Assembly: GCA_022799035.1 (NCBI GenBank)
Contig: JAAWNQ010000004.1
Span: forward strand, 1-64,000
From: Oscillospiraceae bacterium
GTDB lineage: Bacteria > Bacillota > Clostridia > Oscillospirales > Oscillospiraceae
Reading direction: 5' to 3'
DNA: 64,000 nucleotides
The notes under the pieces were generated by a model, which made no database searches, was not told the origin of the DNA, and was given only the letters and a program-made list of their open reading frames with translations. Below, one piece after another: positions 39,097 through 48,784 of the stretch. Each line of letters opens with the position of its first letter. Position 1 is the first letter of the stretch. A program made the position numbers and the translations under genes.

Positions 39097-41532
39097 ATGA
39101 AATACGATTTCGGTTCCATCGAGCCCAAATGGCAAAAGATCTGGCAGGAGAAAAAATCCTTCGCCGCCCAGGATTTTGGGGATAAGCCCAAGTTCTACGG
39201 GCTGGTGGAGTTCCCCTACCCCTCCGGCCAGGGGCTCCACGTGGGCCACGCCCGGCCCTACACCGCCATGGACGTGGTAGCCCGGAAGAAGCGGATGGAT
39301 GGGTACAATGTACTGTTCCCCATGGGCTACGACGCCTTTGGCCTGCCCACCGAGAACTACGCCATCAAGAACCACATCCACCCCGCCAAGGTGACCCACG
39401 ACAACATCCAGAACTTCCGCTCCCAGCTCCAGATGCTGGGCTACTCCTTCGACTACGACCGGGAGGTCAACACCACCGATCCCGCCTACTACAAGTGGAC
39501 CCAGTGGATCTTCCTCCAGCTTTTCAAGAAGGGCCTGGCCTACAAGACCACCATGCCGGTGAACTGGTGTACCTCCTGCAAGTGTGTCCTGGCCAACGAG
39601 GAGGTGGTGGACGGGGTCTGTGAGCGGTGCGGCTCGGCCGTCATCCGCAAGGAGAAAAGCCAGTGGATGCTGAAGATCACCCAGTACGCCCAGCGGCTCA
39701 TCGACGACCTGGATGGTCTGGACTTCATTGAGCGGGTGAAGATCCAGCAGAAAAACTGGATCGGCCGCTCCACCGGCGCCGAGGTCACCTTCAAGGCCAC
39801 CACCGGGGACGAGATCGTGGTCTTTACCACCCGGCCCGACACCCTCTTCGGGGCCACCTATATGGTCATCTCCCCGGAGCACAAGTACGTCAAAGAGTGG
39901 GCGGACAAGCTGACCAATCTGGAGGAGGTCAACGCCTATGTGGCCGAGGCCGCCCGGAAGTCCGACTTCGAGCGCACCGAGCTGGCCGCCGACAAGGAAA
40001 AGACCGGGGTCATGCTCCAGGGGGTCAAGGCGGTCAACCCGGTAAACGGCAAGGAGATCCCCATCTTCATCTCCGACTACGTCCTGGCCTCCTACGGCAC
40101 GGGGGCCATCATGGCCGTCCCCGCCCACGACACCCGGGACTGGGCCTTCGCCAAGAAATTTGGCTGCGAGATCATCGAGGTGGTCGCCGGCGGCGAGGAC
40201 GTGCAGAAGGAGGCCTTTACCGCCAAGGACGACACGGGTATTTTGGTCAACTCCGAATTCCTCAACGGCCTCACCGTGAAGGAGGCCATCCCCGTCATCA
40301 CCAAATGGCTGGAGGACAAGGGCATCGGCCATGAGCAGGTCAACTATAAGCTCCGGGACTGGGTCTTCTCCCGCCAGCGCTACTGGGGAGAGCCCATCCC
40401 CATGGTCTGGTGCGATAAATGCGGCTGGGTGCCCCTCCCCGAGGATCAGCTTCCCCTCACCCTTCCCGAGGTGGAAAACTACGAGCCCACCGACGACGGG
40501 GAATCCCCCATCTCTAAGATGACCGACTGGGTCAACACCACCTGCCCCTGCTGCGGCGCCCCCGCCAGGCGGGAGACCGACACCATGCCCCAGTGGGCGG
40601 GTTCCAGCTGGTATTTCCTCCGGTATATGGATCCCCACAACCCGGATGCCCTGGCCTCCCCCGAGGCTCTGAAGTACTGGTCCCCCGTGGACTGGTATAA
40701 CGGCGGCATGGAGCACACCACCCTCCACCTTCTCTACTCCCGGTTCTGGCACAAGTTCCTCTATGACCTGGGGGTGGTCCCCACCAAGGAGCCTTACGCC
40801 AAGCGCACCAGCCACGGCATGATCCTGGGTGAGGGCGGGGAGAAAATGTCCAAGTCCCGGGGCAACGTGATCAACCCCAACGACGTGATCGCCGCCTACG
40901 GGGCCGACACCATGCGCACCTATATCATGTTCATCGGCGATTTCGAGAAGGCCGCCTCCTGGTCGGATAACGGCGTCAAGGGCTGCAAGCGGTTCCTTGA
41001 CCGGGTGTGGAACCTCTCCGAAAAAGTCACGGGCGGCATGGAGCAGTCTGAGGCCAACGCCGCCGCCCTCCACAAGGCCATCAGGAAGGTCAATGAGGAC
41101 ATCGACGCCATGAAGTTCAACACCGCCATCGCCGCCCTCATGGCCCTGGTCAACGACTTCTACGCCAACGGCTGCTCCAAGGGAGATTACGGCGCGCTGC
41201 TGCAAATGCTCTCCCCCTTCGCCCCCCACATGGCCGAGGAGCTTTGGGAGCAGATGGGCTACGCCAAGGAAGCGGGCAAAATGGCCTGCGAGATGCCCTG
41301 GCCCGCCTACGACGAGAGCAAGACGGTGTCCCAGACCGTGACCATCGCCATCCAGGTCGCCGGCAAGCTTCGCGGCACCGTGGAGGTCCTCGCCGGCAGC
41401 GATAACGCCGCCATTGAGACCGCCGCCAAGGAGGTCCCCACCGTGGCAAAATTCCTGGACGGCCTGGATATCGTCAAGGTCATCCACGTCCCCGGCAAGC
41501 TGGTGAACTTCATCGGCAAGCCCAAGGGCTGA
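39097..41532 (+). CDS. leuS: Leucyl-tRNA synthetase
   Basis: [30 protein letters not shown]. Confidence 0.97.
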   Translation: MKYDFGSIEPKWQKIWQEKKSFAAQDFGDKPKFYGLVEFPYPSGQGLHVGHARPYTAMDVVARKKRMDGYNVLFPMGYDAFGLPTENYAIKNHIHPAKVTHDNIQNFRSQLQMLGYSFDYDREVNTTDPAYYKWTQWIFLQLFKKGLAYKTTMPVNWCTSCKCVLANEEVVDGVCERCGSAVIRKEKSQWMLKITQYAQRLIDDLDGLDFIERVKIQQKNWIGRSTGAEVTFKATTGDEIVVFTTRPDTLFGATYMVISPEHKYVKEWADKLTNLEEVNAYVAEAARKSDFERTELAADKEKTGVMLQGVKAVNPVNGKEIPIFISDYVLASYGTGAIMAVPAHDTRDWAFAKKFGCEIIEVVAGGEDVQKEAFTAKDDTGILVNSEFLNGLTVKEAIPVITKWLEDKGIGHEQVNYKLRDWVFSRQRYWGEPIPMVWCDKCGWVPLPEDQLPLTLPEVENYEPTDDGESPISKMTDWVNTTCPCCGAPARRETDTMPQWAGSSWYFLRYMDPHNPDALASPEALKYWSPVDWYNGGMEHTTLHLLYSRFWHKFLYDLGVVPTKEPYAKRTSHGMILGEGGEKMSKSRGNVINPNDVIAAYGADTMRTYIMFIGDFEKAASWSDNGVKGCKRFLDRVWNLSEKVTGGMEQSEANAAALHKAIRKVNEDIDAMKFNTAIAALMALVNDFYANGCSKGDYGALLQMLSPFAPHMAEELWEQMGYAKEAGKMACEMPWPAYDESKTVSQTVTIAIQVAGKLRGTVEVLAGSDNAAIETAAKEVPTVAKFLDGLDIVKVIHVPGKLVNFIGKPKG

Positions 41533-41540
41533 TAAAAAAG

Positions 41541-41580
41541 CAAAATCGGGCCCCTCTCAAAGGAGAGGGGCCCGATTTTG
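41541..41580 (+). terminator. Intrinsic terminator
   Basis: CAAAATCGGGCCCCTCTC-aaag-GAGAGGGGCCCGATTTTG. Confidence 0.85.
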
Positions 41581-41678
41581 AAAGAGGCACAAAGCCCACC
41601 AAGCCCCCTTGAAGTTTCAGCGCAGCGGTCGCCTTCGCCCCTTTCCCCCAAATCAGAAAAAGTCAAAGAAAAAGTTCC

Positions 41679-41707
41679 TTGACATTCCCCGGCAAATCAC
41701 ATATAAT
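41679..41707 (+). promoter_or_regulatory. Consensus sigma-A promoter for rpsU (TTGACA - 17 bp - TATAAT)
   Basis: -35 41679-41684, -10 41702-41707. Confidence 0.88.
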
Positions 41708-41781
41708 GAATCTGTTAAAGCCATGATTATGGCCCTTTCGCGGTGGAACTATTCCCGCCGCTTCGGAGGGAGGGGAAGTCA

Positions 41782-41964
41782 ATGTCGGAGATCCACGTAA
41801 AAGAGGGCGAGTCCCTTGATAACGCGCTGAAACGTTTTAAGCGCAGCTGCGCCAAGTCTGGCGTCCTGGCCGAGGTCCGTAAGCGCGAGCATTACGAGAG
41901 CCCCAGCGTCAAGCGCCGCAAGAAGTCTGAGGCCGCCCGGAAAAATCGCAAAAAGTTTTACTAA
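41782..41964 (+). CDS. rpsU: 30S ribosomal protein S21
   Basis: [60 protein letters not shown]. Confidence 0.97.
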   Translation: MSEIHVKEGESLDNALKRFKRSCAKSGVLAEVRKREHYESPSVKRRKKSEAARKNRKKFY

Positions 41965-41970
41965 GCGAGC

Positions 41971-42006
41971 AAAAGCCCTGTGCCAAAAAGGTACAGGGCT
42001 TTTTTC
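41971..42006 (+). terminator. Intrinsic terminator
   Basis: AAAAGCCCTGT...ACAGGGCTTTTTT. Confidence 0.88.
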
Positions 42007-42055
42007 CACCCAAAACCGTCCCTTATCCCGCCCGGGCCGCCCCGGATGCAGGTCC

Positions 42056-42826
42056 TTAATTCCTGTCCTTTAATTCCCCCAGATCCTCCCCCAGATCCCC
42101 GTACTCCAAAAAAGCGGTCCTGATCCCCAATTCCTCCCCCAGACGCAGCTTCTTTCGGATGCTTCCCACGTCATCAAAGAGGACAAAATGCCCCTTCTCC
42201 CCCGCCATATAGGTGAAGTAATGGGCGCACAGCTCCGCGGAGAAAAACACATCCCCCCCATATTCCCCCCGCCGCCGTTCCAGCTCCTCCGCCGTCAGCG
42301 GGGACCCCGCCCCACTGGGGGAGGGCAGCAGGAAATCCTCCGCCCTCCGCTCCACCCACAGGGCCAGCCGGTCATGGCCATACCGCTCCCTCGCCTCCTC
42401 CAGCCGCCCCCGGAGGGAGCCTCCGGACAGGGCCGTGGAGATCAGGATCCTCCCCCCTCCACCCGCCCCGGCATATCCTTCGGAGACATAGAGCTCCAGC
42501 CCCCGCCCCCCACACAGCTCCCCCAGCTTCCCCACCGCCTGGGCCAACACCGGAGCGGGCCGCTCCAAAAACCGGCAGACCACCCCCCGGAACCTTCGGG
42601 CGGCGCACTCCCGCAACACCTCATTGCAGAATCCCTCCGGCTCCCCCCCGCCGGAAAACCCTGCGTCATCTATCACCATCAGCCCCCCCTGGGGAGTCAC
42701 CGGCCCGTTGGCCCGGAACAGGTGGGGGCCTCCCCCCACCCGGTAAGCCAGGTGAGCCAGGGGCCAACCCCAGCCTCCCGCGGCGTTGATCTCCCCCGGC
42801 TTGGCCGCCAAAAACAGCTTCTCCAT
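42056..42826 (-). CDS. Protein of unknown function (TIM-barrel-like)
   Basis: MEKLFLAAKPGEINAAGGWGWPLAHLAYRV...; coherent ORF divergent from yqeG. Confidence 0.6.
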   Translation of the reverse strand: MEKLFLAAKPGEINAAGGWGWPLAHLAYRVGGGPHLFRANGPVTPQGGLMVIDDAGFSGGGEPEGFCNEVLRECAARRFRGVVCRFLERPAPVLAQAVGKLGELCGGRGLELYVSEGYAGAGGGGRILISTALSGGSLRGRLEEARERYGHDRLALWVERRAEDFLLPSPSGAGSPLTAEELERRRGEYGGDVFFSAELCAHYFTYMAGEKGHFVLFDDVGSIRKKLRLGEELGIRTAFLEYGDLGEDLGELKDRN

Positions 42827-42918
42827 CTTCCATTTCCCCCTTGTCCAAATACCCATAAAAGTGTTATAATCTTATGAGCGCGACCGGCAAAACAGACCCA
42901 TAAAAAAGAGGTGATCCC

Positions 42919-43431
42919 TTGGCCTTCTCTCTGGTCCCCCGCCATCTGGCGGAGAATGTTTATCGGCTGCCCCCCCAACGCCTGAAGGAGCAGGGCATTC
43001 GCCTGGTCCTGGCCGACCTGGACAACACCCTGGCCCCTTATGAGGATGCCCTCCCCTCCCCCGCCCTCCGGCGGTGGAAGGAGGAGCTGGAGGCCCATGG
43101 GATCACCCTTTTCGTGGTCTCCAACAGCCGGAAAAGCCGCCGCTGTCCCGACTTCTGTCAGGCCCTGGGGGTCCCCTACGTCCGCCACTCCGGCAAGCCC
43201 AGCCGGAAGGGCTTCTTCCGGGCGTTGGAGGAGACGGGGATCCCTCCGGAACAGACCATCATGGTGGGTGACCAGATCTTTACCGACATCCTGGGGGCCA
43301 ACCGGGCGGGGATCACCAGTGTCCTGGTAAGACCCATCGCCTGGGGCAAAAACCCCTTCCGGCGTATCCGCTACGCCATCGAGACCCCCTTCCGTATGGC
43401 GGCTATGGCCCGTCACACCCCGACCCCGTAG
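42919..43431 (+). CDS. YqeG-family HAD IIIA phosphatase
   Basis: VLADLDNTLAPYE...VVSNSRKSR...MVGDQIFTDILGANRAGI. Confidence 0.93.
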   Translation: MAFSLVPRHLAENVYRLPPQRLKEQGIRLVLADLDNTLAPYEDALPSPALRRWKEELEAHGITLFVVSNSRKSRRCPDFCQALGVPYVRHSGKPSRKGFFRALEETGIPPEQTIMVGDQIFTDILGANRAGITSVLVRPIAWGKNPFRRIRYAIETPFRMAAMARHTPTP

Positions 43432-43470
43432 GGCACAACGCCCCACCCTTCACCAAAGGAGCTGATCCCT

Positions 43471-44319
43471 ATGTCCGCCAAATTCGGACCCGCCGGCAAC
43501 CCCGACGCCTTTCCCTATAAATCCTCCGTAGACGCTCCCAGATGGCTGAGGGAGATCGGCCTGGACTGCTACGAATACCAATGCGGCAAGGGGGTCAACG
43601 TGGGGGAGGCCACCGCCCGAAAGCTGGGCCAGGCCGCCATAGAGGCGGGTATCTCCCTGTCCCTCCACGCCCCCTACTTCATCAACCTTGCCAACCCCGA
43701 TCCTGAGAGCCTTCGCAAGACCACCGGCTATATTTTGTCCGCCTGTCAGGCGGCGGATTGGATGGGGGCCAACCGGGTGGTGGTCCACACCGGAGCCCTG
43801 ATGAAGCGCACCCGGCGGGAGGCCCTGGACATCGCCCTCCGCTCCATGGGCGAGATCCTGAAGGTCTGGGAGGGCGAGGGGTACAGCCACATCGCCCTCT
43901 GCCCCGAGACCATGGGCAAGATCGGCCAACTGGGCGACCTCGCTGAAGTCCTGGAGTTATGCGGACTGGACCAGCGTCTCATCCCCTGCGTCGACTTCGG
44001 ACACCTCTACGCCCGGACCCTGGGGGCGCTCACCGGCCCCGAGGCCTGCCGGACCATGCTGGACGATATGGAAAAGGCCCTTGGCCCCCAGCGGGCCCGG
44101 ACCTTCCACAGCCACTTCTCCCAGATCGAGTTCACCCCCGCCGGGGGAGAGAAATGTCACCGGACCTTTGATGACAACGGCGGCTTCGGCCCCGACCCGG
44201 CCCCCCTCATGGCGGAGGTGGCCCGCCGCGGCTGGGAACCCACCTTCATCTGCGAGAGCGCCGGGACCCAGGACAAGGACGCCCTGACCATGAAGGATCT
44301 CTACCTAAAGGCGCAGTAA
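43471..44319 (+). CDS. Endonuclease IV-like TIM-barrel protein
   Basis: SLHAPYFINLANPD, VVVHTGALMKR, CVDFGHLYARTLG, HSHFSQIEF. Confidence 0.85.
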   Translation: MSAKFGPAGNPDAFPYKSSVDAPRWLREIGLDCYEYQCGKGVNVGEATARKLGQAAIEAGISLSLHAPYFINLANPDPESLRKTTGYILSACQAADWMGANRVVVHTGALMKRTRREALDIALRSMGEILKVWEGEGYSHIALCPETMGKIGQLGDLAEVLELCGLDQRLIPCVDFGHLYARTLGALTGPEACRTMLDDMEKALGPQRARTFHSHFSQIEFTPAGGEKCHRTFDDNGGFGPDPAPLMAEVARRGWEPTFICESAGTQDKDALTMKDLYLKAQ

Positions 44320-44538
44320 CTCTATCCCCAGCCGTATCCCATTGAGAAGATAGCGCCGACATTCTATCTCCATGTACTCCCAATGGGCGTCTATAAATTT
44401 ATCCATAAGCTCCGTCCCTACCGCCGCCTCAATCTTATCTCCCAATTTGTCCCGGAGTTCTCTATTCTCTAAATACTCCTCTGTTTTGGGGGTTGGCTCC
44501 TGCCAAAGCAGATCAAATAACTCTTCTAAGAAATCCAC
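44305..44538 (-). CDS. 77-aa protein, DUF6809-like
   Basis: FLEELFDLLWQEPTPKTEEYLENRELRDKLGDKI...RRYLLNGIRLGIELL pattern common in phage/mobile-element small proteins. Confidence 0.6.
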   Translation of the reverse strand: MDFLEELFDLLWQEPTPKTEEYLENRELRDKLGDKIEAAVGTELMDKFIDAHWEYMEIECRRYLLNGIRLGIELLRL

Positions 44539-44542
44539 AAAA

Positions 44543-44582
44543 TCACCTCTAAGTATAGTTTATCACCTTTAAGTGTAATTGT
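44543..44582. promoter_or_regulatory. Tandem 20-bp operator-like direct repeat between divergent genes
   Basis: TCACCTCTAAGTATAGTTTA | TCACCTTTAAGTGTAATTGT. Confidence 0.65.
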
Positions 44583-44596
44583 CAAGGGAGGATATT

Positions 44597-44815
44597 ATGT
44601 TTGACCAGCAAAAATTCTCTACCCGTCTTCGAAAGCTACGGAAGGATGCCAATATTTCTCAAAAGATTTTGGCCGATACCATCGGGGTCTGTACAAATCA
44701 AATCAGCCAGATGGAAAAGGGTGCAAAAACCACATCTCTCGCAAAGCTGTGCCTCCTCTGCGACTATTTCAACGTCTCCGCCGACTACCTTCTGGGCCGC
44801 ACGGATACCCCATAA
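44597..44815 (+). CDS. XRE-family HTH transcriptional regulator
   Basis: FSTRLRKLRKDANISQKILADTIGVCTNQISQMEKGAKTTSLAKLCLLCDYFNVSADYLLGRTD. Confidence 0.93.
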   Translation: MFDQQKFSTRLRKLRKDANISQKILADTIGVCTNQISQMEKGAKTTSLAKLCLLCDYFNVSADYLLGRTDTP

Positions 44816-44882
44816 GACGGATGGGGAGTACCGTTTGGTTGATGGTTGCGATCAAAGCTATCCGTTGCGTGGTTCTGAAGGA

Positions 44883-44906
44883 CTATTCTTTTCGAGAAAA
44901 GAATAG
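44883..44906. repeat. Near-perfect palindrome
   Basis: CTATTCTTTTC-ga-GAAAAGAATAG. Confidence 0.85.
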
Positions 44907-45150
44907 CCCCTCAGACTCCCCAAGAAAAGCATTCTGACGGTGTTGTTTCCGGCTTATCCATAAAGTTAGGATAGCTCCTCCAGCCCCACTGCCGTTACCG
45001 TCCGGAAAAGAGGCAGATATTTGCCGCTGACCGGGAAACGCCTGGAGACATCCGGTCGTTTCGTTGGCGGCGGGGCCGCGGGGCCACACCCCACCCAGGC
45101 GGCGCGCCCCACAGGAGCCTCCCACCCAGGCGGTGGGGAGTTCAGCGAAG

Positions 45151-45249
45151 AACCCAAAGGTCATGATGTTTTTAGCGGCAGCGGCGCAAGAGGGACGGCG
45201 GGTCGACATGAGGGAGCCGCCGGTCAATAACGGGCGTGACCTTAGGGTT
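45151..45249. other. Long-range inverted repeat in noncoding region (candidate structured RNA or palindromic element)
   Basis: AACCCAAAGGTCA (45151-45163) and TGACCTTAGGGTT (45237-45249), 12/13 complementary. Confidence 0.6.
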
Positions 45250-45351
45250 TTCATTCGAGGGATAACCCGGCAGCTCCCATCCCACGTAAGGTTGTACCGC
45301 AGTTCCCCCCATCCTCCACTGGTCTTATGCCCTTAAAGATTCGGAGTCCAG

Positions 45352-45394
45352 AACCGCTTCTAAAGCGGTTTTGGCCCCCGGCCGGGAGGCCGGG
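45352..45394. repeat. Two adjacent hairpins
   Basis: AACCGCTT-cta-AAGCGGTT and CCCGGCC-ggga-GGCCGGG. Confidence 0.7.
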
Positions 45395-45521
45395 AAAAAG
45401 TGTTGCTCCCAACCAAGCAGTTGAAAAAACATATTAAAGTATAAAACTAACCCAACGGGCAAATGAATTGCCCCTTTCCCCATCAAAAATAGCAACCTAT
45501 AAGGAAGGAAGGCTTTACACC

Positions 45522-46586
45522 ATGAACCATCTGAAACAGATCGCCTCCAAGCTCCCGGAATACCAAATCGACGCCATGCTCTGCTCCTCCGAACCCGGCG
45601 AGTTCTACGCCGTGGGCCTCCACGGGGAGGGCTACGCCATCGTCACCCCCACCGCCGCCCGCTATATCACCGACTCCCGGTATATCGAGGTGGCGGGCGA
45701 GACCGTAACGGATGCCGAGGTCGTCCTGGTGGACGGCCAGCGCAACTACGCCGCCATGCTCAACGAGTTCATCGACGCCCACGGTATCAAGACCCTGGGC
45801 GTGGAGGACGGCTACATGTCCCTGTGGCAGTATAACGCCCTCAACAAGGACCTCCACGCCAAACTGGTCCCCGCCAACGGCCTTATCACCGGGCTCCGGG
45901 CCAGCAAGGACGAGGAGGAGTTCTCCCGCATGGTGAAAGCCCAGGAGATCACCGACAGGGCCTTCTCCGAGATCCTGAACTTCATCAAGCCCGGCATGAC
46001 CGAGGCCGAGATCGCCGCCAAGCTGGTCTTTGACATGATGCGCTTCGGGGCCCAGCGGACCAGCTTTGACCCCATCGTGGCCTCCGGCCCCAACGGCAGC
46101 AAGCCTCACGCCATCCCCGGTCCCCGCCAGGTCCGCGCCGGGGAGTTCATCACCATGGACTTCGGCTGTGTCTACGAGGGCTACTGCTCCGATATGACCC
46201 GCACCATCGCCCTGGGCTCCATCGACGAGGACAAGAAACGGGTCTACGAGACCGTTCTGGCCGCCCAGAAGGCGGGTATCGCCGTCTCCAAGGCCGGGGT
46301 CCCCGGCGTGGATATCCACAGGGCCGCCGCCCAGGTCATCCAGGAGGCGGGCTACGGCCCCTACTTCGGCCACGGTTACGGCCACAGCGTAGGCATTGAG
46401 ATCCACGAGAGTCCTAACGCCAACACCCGGGATCATACCCCCATGCCCTTGGGGGCCATGGTCTCCGCCGAGCCGGGCATCTACCTTCCCGGCCAGTTCG
46501 GCGTCCGCATTGAGGACGTGGTCCGCATGGACAAGGACGGCTGTACCGACATTACCCACTCCCCCAAGGAGCTTATCATCCTGTAA
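45522..46586 (+). CDS. M24-family Xaa-Pro aminopeptidase
   Basis: TSFDPIVASGPNGSKPHAIPG, ITMDFGCVYEGYCSDMTRT, GHGYGHSVGIEIHESP. Confidence 0.95.
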   Translation: MNHLKQIASKLPEYQIDAMLCSSEPGEFYAVGLHGEGYAIVTPTAARYITDSRYIEVAGETVTDAEVVLVDGQRNYAAMLNEFIDAHGIKTLGVEDGYMSLWQYNALNKDLHAKLVPANGLITGLRASKDEEEFSRMVKAQEITDRAFSEILNFIKPGMTEAEIAAKLVFDMMRFGAQRTSFDPIVASGPNGSKPHAIPGPRQVRAGEFITMDFGCVYEGYCSDMTRTIALGSIDEDKKRVYETVLAAQKAGIAVSKAGVPGVDIHRAAAQVIQEAGYGPYFGHGYGHSVGIEIHESPNANTRDHTPMPLGAMVSAEPGIYLPGQFGVRIEDVVRMDKDGCTDITHSPKELIIL

Positions 46587-46598
46587 AGGAGACTTTTT

Positions 46599-47270
46599 AT
46601 GGTTATCGAGATCATCCAGCGGGAGATCCCCACCCGCGGCATCGGCTACCTGATCCTCCGGGACTGCCCTGAGGACCGACTGGACGAAGGTCTGAAAAAA
46701 GGCATGGAGCGGCTGAAAAAAGCCGGGGCCAAGCAGGTCCTGGCCACCTCCCTGCCCGACGGCGAGCCCTTCCACACCGGTCCTGTCGGCATCTGGCGGC
46801 TCACCCATGTCCACGATATCCTCCGTTTGGAGCGGCCCCTTCCCGCCGAAAAGCCGGAGCTTCGTCTGAATCTTCGCTCTCCCAAGCGTGGCCAGGAGGA
46901 GGCCCTCTACCTGGACCTGGTGAACCGGGCCTTCCGGGAAGTGCCCAACGCCTCCACCCAGCGTTCCTCCGACCTGCGCAGGCAGAATCACCGTTACTCC
47001 CTGGCCTACCAAGGAGACAAGCTGGTGGGGGCCTATGAGCTGGACCTGTCCGAACAGGTCCCCGAGCTGGTCACTCTGGCGGTGGAACCTGATCTCTGGC
47101 GGCAGGGGCTGGGCCGCTCTCTCCTCCGCGCTGCCCTGGACTCCCTGGGCTCCAAGACCCCCTCCTGCTTCCTCCGGGTCTCCTCCGCCAACCCGGCGGC
47201 CCTGGCCCTGTATGAGTCCGAGGGCTTTGCCCAAACCGGGGTGGTCTCCAGCTGGTTCGAGGTGGTCTAA
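46599..47270 (+). CDS. GNAT family N-acetyltransferase
   Basis: LVTLAVEPDLWRQGLGRSLLRAALDSL...NPAALALYESEGFAQTG. Confidence 0.9.
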   Translation: MVIEIIQREIPTRGIGYLILRDCPEDRLDEGLKKGMERLKKAGAKQVLATSLPDGEPFHTGPVGIWRLTHVHDILRLERPLPAEKPELRLNLRSPKRGQEEALYLDLVNRAFREVPNASTQRSSDLRRQNHRYSLAYQGDKLVGAYELDLSEQVPELVTLAVEPDLWRQGLGRSLLRAALDSLGSKTPSCFLRVSSANPAALALYESEGFAQTGVVSSWFEVV

Positions 47271-47271
47271 G

Positions 47272-47985
47272 GTGCTCCCCAGCGAATTTCTCACCCCCAT
47301 CCCTTCCCCTCCCTATGAGGACTGGGACAGCGTCCCCCCTCCCCAGGAGTGCGGCGAACCCTTGGTGGACCCCACCCTTCTCTCCCCCAGGATCACATAC
47401 GGCGCGGCCTATCTCCGCCAGGGTCTTCCAGGGGAAGCCGCCTGCCTTGTCCGTGAGACCGTGGCCCGAAAGCTGTGCCAGGCCGCGGAGAGGCTGCCCC
47501 AGGGATATGGGATCTATATCTTCGACTCCCTCCGCTCCCTGCGGGTGCAGAAGGCCCTTTATGACCAGTACCGGCTCACAGCGGAGAAGGAGCATCCCGG
47601 CCTTGGCCCCCAGGAGCTTGACGCCATTATCGACGAGTTTGTGGCCCTCCCGGTAAAGCGTCTGGACAAGCCCTCCCCCCACGCCACCGGCGGAGCGGTG
47701 GATCTCACTCTCACAAGGGATGACCGGCTTTTGGACATGGGTACAGGCTTTGACGATTTCACCCCCATGGCCTACACCAACGCCCTGGAATCCCACTGTC
47801 CCCCTGGGCTGGAGGAGGCCCGGCAAAACCGCCGGCTGCTCTATCATCTGATGGCCTCGGTGGGCCTTGTCAACTACTCCAGCGAGTGGTGGCACTACGC
47901 CTACGGCGAACGCCAGTGGGCCGTCCGAACAGGCCACGCCCCCATCTACGGCTTCTGCCCGGAGTGCGATTTTGAAACAGACTAA
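47272..47985 (+). CDS. M15-family D-alanyl-D-alanine dipeptidase (VanX/DdpX-like), GTG start
   Basis: SPHATGGAVDLTL metal-binding motif and EWWHYAYG. Confidence 0.9.
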   Translation: MLPSEFLTPIPSPPYEDWDSVPPPQECGEPLVDPTLLSPRITYGAAYLRQGLPGEAACLVRETVARKLCQAAERLPQGYGIYIFDSLRSLRVQKALYDQYRLTAEKEHPGLGPQELDAIIDEFVALPVKRLDKPSPHATGGAVDLTLTRDDRLLDMGTGFDDFTPMAYTNALESHCPPGLEEARQNRRLLYHLMASVGLVNYSSEWWHYAYGERQWAVRTGHAPIYGFCPECDFETD

Positions 47986-47992
47986 AAAGAAT

Positions 47993-48030
47993 AAAAAGGA
48001 GCGGACTTTTTCAAAAGTCCGCTCCTTTTT
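47993..48030. terminator. Bidirectional intrinsic terminator
   Basis: AAAAAGGAGCGGACTTTT-tc-AAAAGTCCGCTCCTTTTT. Confidence 0.9.
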
Positions 48031-48070
48031 TAGTTACAAATAGTTACAATTTTGTAACTATTTGTAACTA
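48031..48070. repeat. 40-bp AT-rich palindrome of four TAGTTACAA units
   Basis: TAGTTACAAATAGTTACAAT|TTTGTAACTATTTGTAACTA, 19 bp arms. Confidence 0.92.
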
Positions 48071-48760
48071 TTACATCTCAAAAAACTTTCCGATATACCG
48101 GCCCAGAAAGGGGTAGGACTTCATCTCCGTAATGACCCCCTCCTCCACCGTTACCTCCAGCTTAGCGCCATAGGCCCCGAAATTTTTCTTCTCCGACAGC
48201 GGGTACCCCAGCGCTTCCGCCTCCTCCGCGGTAAGCCCCACCTTCAAGCCGTACCGGGTCTCATAGCTATCGCCGGTTATTGTTGCAAAAACGATCCATT
48301 CCCGGCCTTCTTCCCCCTCAATATCGGCCCAAAAGTCGTCCTCCGCAGGATAGTTGTCCTTGTCCACCTCCGCCTTGTATTCCAGGTAGGCCGCCGTGGG
48401 GGCGGTGGTGGTGAGCTCCAGGCCGGGAGCGGTGTAGACCCGGCGAATACACCAGTTCGTGTCCTCGCCGTACATCTCCTCCCAGGGGCTCTCCTCCTTG
48501 AGCACCAGGCTGTCCCGCACCTCCTGGGGCAGCTCGTCCAGGGGGATATGCCCCAGGCCTACCACAGCGGCATGGTCGTCCTCCGCACTGGGGTCCCCTG
48601 TCCAAGAAAAGGCAGGGCCGCGGGTGGGCTCCGGCGTTGAGGCAGGCTCCGGGGTGAACATTGCCACCGGGGTGGGGACCGCCATCTCTGTTGGGGCCGG
48701 GGCAATACAGCCTGCCAGCAGGCTTAAGGACAACAGTGCGAAAGCTAGGCCTTTTTTCAT
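48071..48760 (-). CDS. Putative lipoprotein of unknown function
   Basis: Lipobox LSLSLLAGCIAPAPT. Confidence 0.75.
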   Translation of the reverse strand: MKKGLAFALLSLSLLAGCIAPAPTEMAVPTPVAMFTPEPASTPEPTRGPAFSWTGDPSAEDDHAAVVGLGHIPLDELPQEVRDSLVLKEESPWEEMYGEDTNWCIRRVYTAPGLELTTTAPTAAYLEYKAEVDKDNYPAEDDFWADIEGEEGREWIVFATITGDSYETRYGLKVGLTAEEAEALGYPLSEKKNFGAYGAKLEVTVEEGVITEMKSYPFLGRYIGKFFEM

Positions 48761-48784
48761 CCTTATCTCCCCTTCTAAACCGCA

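Noticed and set aside
38842-41487. 881-aa minus-strand ORF opposite leuS
   Set aside because: Antisense shadow ORF caused by high GC3; Gly/Val/His/Leu-rich translation with no motifs, leuS on plus is certain.
43424-43445. GTAGGGCACAACGCCCC between yqeG and the endonuclease IV-like gene as another REP element
   Set aside because: Only a 4-bp stem (GGGC/GCCC) with the shared head; too weak to claim.
44883-45254. 123-aa minus-strand ORF and overlapping plus-strand ORFs (45021-45336)
   Set aside because: Low-complexity, mutually overlapping, no RBS; more likely part of a noncoding repeat or structured element.
45483-47300. 605-aa minus-strand ORF opposite aminopeptidase/acetyltransferase
   Set aside because: Antisense shadow ORF.
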